Positions 1 to 8,400 of a stretch of 38,745 nucleotides of DNA are shown here, one piece after another; positions within the stretch are counted from its first letter, which is position 1, and the number at the start of each line of letters is the position of its first letter. The notes under the pieces are model-generated. The model had not been told where the DNA came from and did no database searches. It was given only the letters and a program-made list of their open reading frames with translations. Origin of the DNA: Variovorax sp. JS1663 (GTDB taxonomy: Bacteria; Pseudomonadota; Gammaproteobacteria; Burkholderiales; Burkholderiaceae_C). Made by a program: the position numbers and the translations under genes. The stretch lies in assembly GCF_002157355.1 (NCBI RefSeq), contig NZ_LYMK01000056.1, positions 1-38,745 of the forward strand. The letters run 5' to 3'.

Positions 1-12
1 GCAGTGGGGTCG

Positions 13-97
13 CCTTTCTTTGGTTACTTTCTTTGGCGAAGCAAAGAAAGTGACTCGCCCGCCGGGGCGAATTCCCGGCTCCTGCCTAGGAACAGGC
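13..97. repeat. Interspersed hairpin element upstream of sctO
   Basis: Non-coding stretch with stacked inverted repeats. ACTTTCTTTG (26-35) pairs perfectly with CAAAGAAAGT (42-51) around GCGAAG; GCCGGG (61-66) pairs with CCCGGC (74-79); CTTTCTTTGG also occurs as a direct repeat at 14-23 and 27-36. From memory, near-identical blocks occur many times in Comamonadaceae genomes; I cannot count copies here because only one is in the window. It fills the gap before sctO, so it is either a mobile palindromic repeat or a processing/attenuation structure inside the T3SS transcript. Confidence 0.6.
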
Positions 98-126
98 GCA
101 AAGACGAACTCGACCGAGGCCCCTAC

Positions 127-621
127 ATGAGCAACAGCATCGACTGGAAGCTGCTGGTCGGCGTGCGCGAGCGCCAGAAGACGACCGCCATGGGCGTGGT
201 CGCGCGCGACAGCGAGGCCGCCGCGCAGAGCCAAGCCCACTGGCAGCAGGCCGAGGCCCTGCACGCGCAGGAGATCCAGGGCAAGGCCGCGCACTGGCAG
301 GCCACCGCGGGCGCGCTCGAAGGCGGTCGATGCAACGTCGCCCAACTTCGCCATGCGGGCGCCTGGAGCGCCGCACTCGATGCGCGCATCGTCGAGGCGC
401 AGCAGCTTGCCGCGCAGGCCGGCGAGCAGCACGCGCAGCGCGAGCAGTCGCTGGCCCGCAGCCGCCAGGCCCTGCGCGAGGCCAGCGGCGAGTTGGAGAA
501 GGCACAGCAGATGCAGGCCCGCACACGCGCCGAGCGTGCAGCGCTGCAGGAACAGCGCCAGGACGAGGCATCCGAAGAAGCAGCCTCGCAGCAATGGGCG
601 GCCGCGCGCCGGGTGGTGTAG
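127..621 (+). CDS. sctO: Type III secretion stalk protein SctO (YscO/HrpO-like)
   Basis: The 164-residue protein is almost entirely predicted alpha-helix: an Ala/Gln/Glu/Arg-rich antiparallel coiled coil with no membrane segment or signal peptide. That is the shape and size of the SctO/YscO/FliJ family, which links the export ATPase SctN to the export gate SctV in the cytoplasm. Sequence identity in this family is low, so the call rests on size, coiled-coil composition and position directly before sctT and sctU. The ATG at 127 is chosen because the frame upstream of it only translates the hairpin element. The gene ends 4 bp before sctT, implying translational coupling. Sure about the class, less about which subfamily. 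Confidence 0.75.
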   Translation: MSNSIDWKLLVGVRERQKTTAMGVVARDSEAAAQSQAHWQQAEALHAQEIQGKAAHWQATAGALEGGRCNVAQLRHAGAWSAALDARIVEAQQLAAQAGEQHAQREQSLARSRQALREASGELEKAQQMQARTRAERAALQEQRQDEASEEAASQQWAAARRVV

Positions 622-625
622 GGCC

Positions 626-1408
626 ATGGACAGCAGCCTCGAGCTCGCCCACATCGAGAGCTTCTTCTCGTCGGTGGTGCTGACGCTGCCGCGCCTGTTC
701 GCCATCTTCGCGGTCGTGCCCTTCCTCTCGGGCGGGATGATGACCGGCATCGTGCGCAACGGCCTGCTGCTGATGCTCGCGATCTTCATGTCCCCGGCCG
801 CCGGCCCGGTGCCCGAGGCGGGCATCGGCACCTGGATCCTGATCGCCGGCAAAGAGGCGCTGATCGGGCTGCTGCTGGGCCTGGGCTTCGGCATCTTCAT
901 CTGGGCCATCCAGAGCGTGGGCGACCTGATCGACTTCCAGACCGGCTCGGCCAACGCGTCCTTCTTCGATCCGGTGGCCGGCCACGAGAACGGCCCCACC
1001 GGCGAGTTCCTCGGCTGGCTGGTCATCACGCTCTTCGTCGCGGGCGGCGGCCTGCTGGCGATGCTGGGCGTGATCGTCGATTCGTACCGGCTGTGGCCGG
1101 TGGGGTCCTTCTTCCCCAACGTCGGAGCGGTGCTCGAGCAGTTCGCCATCCGCCAGGGCGACACGCTGTTCCTGTGGATCGTCAAGCTGGCCTCGCCGGT
1201 CATCGTGGTGCTGTTGCTGGTGGAGCTGGGCATGGGCCTGATCAGCCGGGTCGCGCCGCAGCTCAACGTCTTCGTGTTCTCGCAGCCGCTCAAGAGCCTG
1301 CTGGCGCACCTGATGCTGCTGCTCTTCGTCTACCTCGTGTACGAGTCGCTGCAGGAGTTCCTGCGGCCGGAGAACGGGGTGCTCGATTTCCTGCGGGCGA
1401 CGTTGTAG
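626..1408 (+). CDS. sctT: Type III secretion export apparatus protein SctT
   Basis: Inner-membrane component of the SctRST export gate, 260 residues, the normal length for SctT/YscT/HrcT/FliR relatives. Hydrophobic segments lie near residues 14-34, 44-60, 66-94, 128-153, 180-200 and 224-240. Family landmarks are visible: SANASFFDP at about 108-116 and the conserved stretch LGMGLISRVAPQLNVFVFSQ at 201-220. The ATG at 626 follows the sctO stop by 4 bp, and the stop lies 2 bp before sctU. With SctR and SctS, which must be encoded outside the window, it forms the helical export channel. Nothing suggests damage. Confidence 0.93.
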   Translation: MDSSLELAHIESFFSSVVLTLPRLFAIFAVVPFLSGGMMTGIVRNGLLLMLAIFMSPAAGPVPEAGIGTWILIAGKEALIGLLLGLGFGIFIWAIQSVGDLIDFQTGSANASFFDPVAGHENGPTGEFLGWLVITLFVAGGGLLAMLGVIVDSYRLWPVGSFFPNVGAVLEQFAIRQGDTLFLWIVKLASPVIVVLLLVELGMGLISRVAPQLNVFVFSQPLKSLLAHLMLLLFVYLVYESLQEFLRPENGVLDFLRATL

Positions 1409-1410
1409 CG

Positions 1411-2442
1411 ATGGCCGAGAAGGACCAGGACCCGACACCCAAGCGCCTGCGCGACGCGCGCAAGCGCGGCGAGGTGGTGTTCAGTTCGGACGTGGCCTCC
1501 ACCACCGTGTTCGCGGTGGTGCTGGTCTCGCTCTGGCTGGGCGGGGAGCGCATCTTCAGCCTGCTGCGCGAGCTGTGGCTGCATGCGACCAGTGCCGCGC
1601 TGCTGACGAGGCCCGACGACCGCTTCGGCGAGCTGCTGCTGCACACCGGCGAGGCGCTTCTGTGGAGCACGCTGCCGCTGATGGGCATCGCCGCGGTGGC
1701 CGGCATCGTGGGCTCCTTCTTCCAGGTCGGCGGCGTGGCGGCCTGGGAGCGCCTCAAGCCCGACGCCAACCGCCTGAACCCGGCCGAAGGCCTGAAGCGC
1801 ATCTTCTCCACGCGCAACCTCGTCAACCTGCTGAAGATGAGCGTGAAGACGCTGCTGCTCTCGGCCTTGATGTACGTGGTGCTCTACGGCTTCGTCGGCA
1901 CGGCGCTGAAGCTGGGCTACGTGTACCCCGCCACCATCATGAGCGCTTCGGCCCACATGGTGCTGGTGGCCTTCGGCTGGGCCATGGTGATCTATGCGCT
2001 GATGGCGCTGGTCGACTACGCGCACGAGCACCACGAGTTCATGAAGCAGCAGCGCATGTCCATCGAGGAGATCCGCCAGGAATACAAGGAGATCGAGGGA
2101 GACCCGCTCAACCAGTCGCGGCGGCGCTCGGCCCATTTCGAGGCGGTGTATGCGAGCCTGGGCGATCGCGTGCGGATGGCCTCCGCCGTCATCCATTCGG
2201 CCCGCACCGCCGTGGCGCTGCAGTACCTCGGCGAGCACGACCTGCCGCGCGTCATCGCTCGCGGCGAGGGTGACATCGCGGCCCAGATCCGCCGCCATGC
2301 GGGGGAAGGCCTGGTGCCGATGGAGTTCGAGCCGCAGCTGGCCGAGCGCCTGTACGCCGAGGTGCCGGTTGACCAGCCCATCCCCCGGTCCCTGTTCGCG
2401 CCCGTGGCGAAGCTGCTGCGCTGGGCCCAGGGCATCGAGTAG
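1411..2442 (+). CDS. sctU: Type III secretion switch protein SctU lacking the NPTH site
   Basis: 343 residues, normal for SctU/YscU/HrcU/FlhB. The N-terminus has the family signature around DPTPKRLRDARKRGEV (7-22), followed by four hydrophobic segments, the linker EGDPLNQSRRR and a full cytoplasmic domain ending in IPRSLFAPVAKLLRW. In nearly all relatives the cytoplasmic domain cuts itself at NPTH, which lets the apparatus switch substrate class. Here residues 262-265 at exactly that place read HSAR, followed by an intact TAVALQYL strand. The Asn nucleophile and Pro are therefore missing, while flanking residues and the rest of the domain are conserved. The protein looks selected but non-cleaving. 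It sits in the sctO-sctT-sctU operon, 31 bp before the giant gene. Confidence 0.93.
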   Translation: MAEKDQDPTPKRLRDARKRGEVVFSSDVASTTVFAVVLVSLWLGGERIFSLLRELWLHATSAALLTRPDDRFGELLLHTGEALLWSTLPLMGIAAVAGIVGSFFQVGGVAAWERLKPDANRLNPAEGLKRIFSTRNLVNLLKMSVKTLLLSALMYVVLYGFVGTALKLGYVYPATIMSASAHMVLVAFGWAMVIYALMALVDYAHEHHEFMKQQRMSIEEIRQEYKEIEGDPLNQSRRRSAHFEAVYASLGDRVRMASAVIHSARTAVALQYLGEHDLPRVIARGEGDIAAQIRRHAGEGLVPMEFEPQLAERLYAEVPVDQPIPRSLFAPVAKLLRWAQGIE

Positions 2443-2473
2443 TTCACCAACGATTTTCGACAAGGCAAGCACC

Positions 2474-5400
2474 ATGGTTGCACCCGCCGGTTCCACCCAG
2501 CTCTCAGGCCAGGCCGCGATCGACAACGCGGCCGCCTTGCGTGCCGCCGAGGAAGCACGGCGACGCGCGGAAGAGGCCGCCCGCCGAGCGGCCGAGGAGG
2601 CCCGGCGCGCAGCCGAGGAGGCGCGCCGCATCGCCGAGGAAGCACGCAAGAAGGCCGACCAGGCCCGCAAGGACGCCGAGGCCGCCGAGGCCAAGGCCGC
2701 GCAGAGCAAGAACAAGACCGACCAGGCCGACGCCGAGAAGCTGCGCACCCAGGCGGACAAGGACGAGACCGACGCGCTGAAGAAGGAGGCCACCGCCAAC
2801 CTGCGCGACAAGGAGAAGACGCTGGCCGACTCCAAGCTGGACGACGTGCGCCAGCGCCGCGCGGAGAACGATCCTTCGGAGGGCACGCGCGCCGCCCAGA
2901 GCGAGGTGGACGCCGCGAAGAAGACCGTGGCCCTGTACGACGCGCCGCCGAAGACGCCCGCTGCCGAGCGCCCCGCGAACCCGCAGACCCAGGCCCTGCT
3001 CGACAAGGCCGAGAAGGCCGCCAAGCCGGTGTTCGATGCGCAGGCGCGCGGGGAGGAGCCCAAGGCCGAGGACAAGGCCGCGATGAACCAGGCCGTGGAC
3101 GAATGGCTGGCCGCCGCCCAGCACGACATGCGCGATGCCGCGGTGCAGGCACAGGCCCAGGGGCAGGACCCGGACAAGGCCGTCCAGGCCCAGGTCGACA
3201 AGCTCAACGCCGCGGTCGACAAGGGCCAGGTCTTCGACCCCGGGGACATGGCCAAGTACGTCGACCAGGCCAGCGGCGCCGTGAAGTCCGAGAGCCCCGC
3301 GATGCGCCAGCTGCGCAGCGAGCAGTACACCGTGCAGAAGGACGGCGAGAAGCAGGTGGCCGACGGCCGCCAGGCCGCCAGGGAGGCCGATGCCGCCGCC
3401 GACAAGGCCGAGGCCTATGCGAAGAGCTTCGGCGACGGCCCCGGCGGCAACGACACCATCATCACCGCCAGGCAGAACGCCAAGGACGAGGCCGCGCGCC
3501 TGCGCGGCCTATCCAACGAGGCCAACGACCGGCTGGACGGCCTGATCCGCACCTACGGCGGCAGCGCCCCCGACCCCAAGGACCCGAACAAGACGCAGCA
3601 CTTCATCGGCGTGGCGAATGCCGACTACAACGTGCGCGTGGCCGACCTCGAGGTCAGCGAGGCCTCCAAGGCCTACCAGGCAGCCCAGGCCGGCGGCGAC
3701 CCGAAGAAGATCGCCGCGGCCCAGGACGCGCTGGACCTGGCCATCGACGCCCGCGACATCGTGCACGCGGTGCAGGGCGATGCGGCCGCGGAGCTGGAGC
3801 GCAGCGACAGCGCGGCCGAGCTGCGCGACGCCAAGGCCGCCTACGACGCCGAGAAGGCCAAGCAGCCGCAGCCCTACAAGGTCAAGCACCACGGCGGCTT
3901 CCTGCAGAGCGACTACGAGACCACCGAGCTGCCCGAGGGCTACGACTGGACCTTCGAGGTCACCCCCGGCAGCGAGATGGCCAAGCAGGTCAAGGAAATC
4001 GACGGCAAGTGGTACTACGTCATCGACCTGAGCAACGGCGAGCAGAGCAAGACCGAGATGAACCCGGTCACGGCGCGCCTCTGGGCCGCGCAGAAGAAGG
4101 CCGATGCAGCCAACGCGAATGCCGACGGCGCCGCACGCAAGCTGGAGGAGGTACAGAACGACCTGATCGGCAGCGGCGGGCAAGGCCCGAAGATCGATCC
4201 GGCGCGCTTCACCGGCGACACGGACAAGATCAACAAGGCCTTGACCGATGCCAACAACACGGTGGCAACGACCCGCGCCAACCTGGCCAACCCCAAGCCG
4301 CCGCCCGGCGTGCAGGGCGTGGGGGCGCCTTCGGCCACGGCCGAGCAGATGGGCGTGGCCCTGCAGAACCAGACCGATGCGCAGAGGAACGCCGACGCGC
4401 TCAAGGCCATGCAGGACCTGCGCCAGGCGCAGCGCGACCAGGCTGCCGGCAAGGACGTGGACCCGAAGCACCTGCAGGACCTGAAGACCAAGGCCCGCGA
4501 TGCACAGCGCGAGGCCGACCAGGCCCGCCCCGCCATGACGGCCGAGGATGAGGCGGACATCACCAACAACAAGCTGCCCGCTGCGCGCAAGGCACTGAAG
4601 GACCAGGAGGCCGAGGTCACGCGCCTGACCGCGCCCGACAGCAAGGCCACCCAGGCCGAGCGCGACGCGGCGCAGAACAAGTACGACCAGCTCGACCTGG
4701 ACGTGCGCGACTACGCGACCCGGCTCGAGCTCGAGCACGCGCAGCAGGCCCGCCTGGGCGCGCCCTACGCGTACGCGGCGGCGACCTTCGTGAAGCCGCA
4801 GCTCACCATGTTCTCGGAGAAGCGCAACAACGGGAACCACGGCGACACCGTCACCACCGACATCTACCCCGCCAACTACGACCCGACCTGGAACATCGTG
4901 CCCGGCAAGGACGGCCAGGTGAAGGCCGAGGGCCTGCCCCGGGGCCTGAAGCCGGAGGATGTGGAGGTCCGCTACAACCCTTGCGGCGGCGGCTACACCG
5001 TCACCTTCAAGAAGAACTCGGACGTGATGGGCCGCCAGAGCGACCTGTTCACCAACTACGTGGTGCAGAAGGGCACGTACAAGATGAACCCGGCCACCGC
5101 CGAGCTGTGGAACGCCACCAACACCGACCCGAAGGTCGGCGGCGGCCGGCTGATCACGGCGCAGGCGGCGCGCGACAAGGTGCTCGACGAGCGCAAGCAG
5201 ATGGCCGGCGACGCGCCGCCGCCCGCGGATGCGCCGCCCATCGTCGGGCCGGACGGCAAGCCGGTACCGACACTCAATTTCAGCGATGACCTGGGCGCGC
5301 GCAAGAAGGCGGTCGACCAGAAGGTGATCGATGCCAACGGCAAGCTGGACGATGCCCAGCGTGCGCTCGATGCCGGCCGGGGCGACAAGACCCAGCTCAC

Positions 5401-8400
5401 GCAGGCGCGCGACGACGCGAAGGCCGAGCGCGACATCGCGCTGGCCGAGCAGAAGGCGGTCGATGCGGTGCTGCTGTGGCAGGAGGCCAACCGCAACCGC
5501 CAGCTCTTCGAGGCCAACGAGCGTGCCGGCCGGCCCAACGCGAGCTACGCCAAGCCGCCGCGCGAGCATGCCGACGAGATGCATGCGAAGGCCGAGACCG
5601 CGCGCAACGACTGGTACACGGCTCGGAACCAGCACTACAAGCAGGTGGCCACGCGCGAGCTGGACGCGGCGCAGAAGGCGCACGACGACTGGAAGAAGGC
5701 CCATCCGGGCCAGTCGGACAGCGGCAGCGACACCTGGAAGGCGCTGCAGGCGGCCCAGGTCAAGAACGGCTTCGCCGACCGTGTGCTCGCCGCCGGCGCC
5801 AACGAGGAGGCTGCGGCGCGCGAGTACCAGTACATCGCCGAAAACCTCAGCCCCGAGCAGCACGGCGACCCGCGCGCGCTCTACAAGCTGTTCGACAAGG
5901 ACCCGGCGCGCATGGCGCAGTCCATCATCAACAGCCACTTCGTGCAGTACGGCGGCGATGCCACCGAGATGGAGAACCGCACCCATCTCGCCAACGTGGT
6001 GGCCCATGCGCTGGGCTGGCAGCCGACCACCGAGCTGGACCCCGACGCGCCCGCCACCAACGAGCGCCTGCGCCGCACCCAGGACCTCTACGGGGGCCTG
6101 GGCAAGGAACAGAAGGAAATGCGCGACAAGATCGTCGACCAGATCGTCAAGGACGGCGGCGAGCATGCCAAGGTGACGGTGCTGCCGGTGGTCTACGCGC
6201 TCGACGACGACAAGGGCGGCATCGTCAAGACCGCCGTCTTCAAGGTCGAGAACAAGAACGACCCGAAGGGCAAGGAGGTGGAGTTCGTCGACGAGCAGGC
6301 CTGGACCTACGACAGCCTCGACGACTACCGCGCCAACAACAGCCTGCCGGTGGAAGGCGTGAAGCTGGCGATGCCCAGCGACGGCAACTTCACGCTGGAC
6401 GACCGGGGCAACGTGAAGCTCTTCACCGGCGATGCCCGCACCGAGACCGGCTGGGAGACCTTCCGGCGCAAGTCGCACATCGACTGGGTGGTGGGCGGCG
6501 TGGGCCTGGTCGCGGGCGTGGTGCTGACGGTCGGGTCGTTCGGCACGCTGTCGGCGCCGGGCGTGATGCTGGCCGCGGGCTCGCTGACGCTGCTGGCCGC
6601 CGGCTATGGCGCCGTGACCTCGGCCCAGAGCCTGTACAAGCAGGGCAGCCATGGCCAGGACACCAATCCCTTCACCAGCACCCAGGCGCGGCTGGACTGG
6701 CTGAACCTGGGCCTCTCGGTCGCGGCCGTGCCGGTGGTGGGTGCCTCGACCCGCGCCACCGTGCAGGCCATGCGGGCGCGCAACGCGCTGCAGGCCGCGC
6801 TCAAGGAGGCCGGGAAGGAGGGCGGCAACGCGGCGCTGGCCGGCAGGCACTTCGCCGACTTCCAGCGCTATTCGCAGAGCGCGCAGAACTGGGGCCAGCC
6901 GGCCTCGGCCATGGCGCGGCCCTTCGCCAAGCTGCCGGTGGGCGTGCTGAAGAAGGTCGGCCCGCTGGACTTGGGCAGCGCGTATGCCTTCGAGGAGGGC
7001 GCGCGCTACCTGCACGACAACTGGAACCAGCTCGCGCCCGGCGAGCGCAGCAGCCAGTTCGCGATGCTGGCCATGAACGCGAGCGGCTTCGCCTCGCCGG
7101 TGTTCGCCAAGGGCTACCTGCGGGTGCACAACGCGATGAAGCCGCAGGTGCACGAGGCCACGCAGGCCGGGTTCACGCAACCCGGCCGCACGACGGCGGA
7201 TGCGGCGGAGCCGGATGCCTCCAACGTGATCGCGCTGGACAGCCGGCGCGGCAGTGGCGTGAACGCATTCGACGAGGGACAGCCCGACGCCGGCCCCGAT
7301 GCGGCGCTGCTGCCGTTCCGTGAAGCACCGGCAACGCCGCCGCGCGCCGCGGAGCCGGTACCCGACAACGTCACCCCGCTGCACCCGGACGGGCCACCGC
7401 GCGTGGCCGCGGAAGCGCCGGCCGATGCGGACCTGGCACCGGTGATCCCGCTGGTGCTGCGGCGTCCTTCCGGCGACGGACCGGAGCCGGGCGCGCCGGG
7501 TTCCGCGGGCTCGGCGCGCGGCACCGCGCGTGAGCCGCAACAGCAGCAGTTGGCCCTGGCCGCGGGCGGCGAGGACCAGGTCGCGAATGCGCCCTTCACG
7601 CGCTCGCCGCACCGGATCGCCGCGGTGCGCCAGCTCAACGCGCAGGCCTCGGCGCAGAACCCGGGCGGCGGCGGCAGCCACGGCCAGGGCCAGCCGCCGG
7701 TGGCGCCCGCCAAGGCGACGCCCACGACGCCGGGCCATGCCGCCGCGGCAGGATCGGGCCACCCGCCCGTGACGCCCGCGGCACCGGCCGCGCGGCCGCC
7801 GGCTTTCACTGCCGCGCCCGGCGCACCGGCCTCGGTGCCCGAGGCGCTGGCACGCCTCACGCAAGAGCCGGGCGCCGGCTCGTCCGTGCGCTTCGCCGTG
7901 TCGAAGCTGAGCCCGGACGACACGGTCGCGAACGGCGCCGGCGTGAAGACCAAGCGCAACAACAGCTACGCCACCTTCGCGGAAGCCAGCGCCGCGGCGG
8001 CCGCGATGGGCGGCGCCTGGGTGCACCGTGTCGCGCCGCACGACAGCGCTGGCGCCCTGTTCAAGCGCGGCCGGGCCACGCCCGACGAAATCATGGGGGC
8101 GGTGGAGGTCAACGCCGCCGGCGATCTGCAGCCGAACGCGGTGGCCAATCCGCGCGCGGCCGCGTGGCAGCCCGCTGCGCCGGCACCGGTTTCCACGCCT
8201 GCGGCCGCCGCGGTCAGGCCGACGGCGCCGACGGCAACAGCACCGGCAGCGACGACTCCCGTGGCTGCCAAGCCGCAGGCAACACCCGCGGCGAAACCGG
8301 CCACTCACGCCACACCGCAGCATCAGAGCGGCCAGTCCACCAGCGTCGCCTACAACGGCCCCAACATCGACAAGCTGCTCGAAGGCACTCCGACTTTCAC

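Noticed and set aside
2150..2473. Extending the giant gene's start back into sctU
   Set aside because: The upstream part translates sctU DNA in the wrong frame; the ATG at 2474 has a ribosome binding site and begins the coiled coil.
7300..8340. Pro/Ala/Thr-rich region of the giant gene as a separate low-complexity gene or frameshift scar
   Set aside because: The frame stays open and domains resume on both sides; it is a linker.
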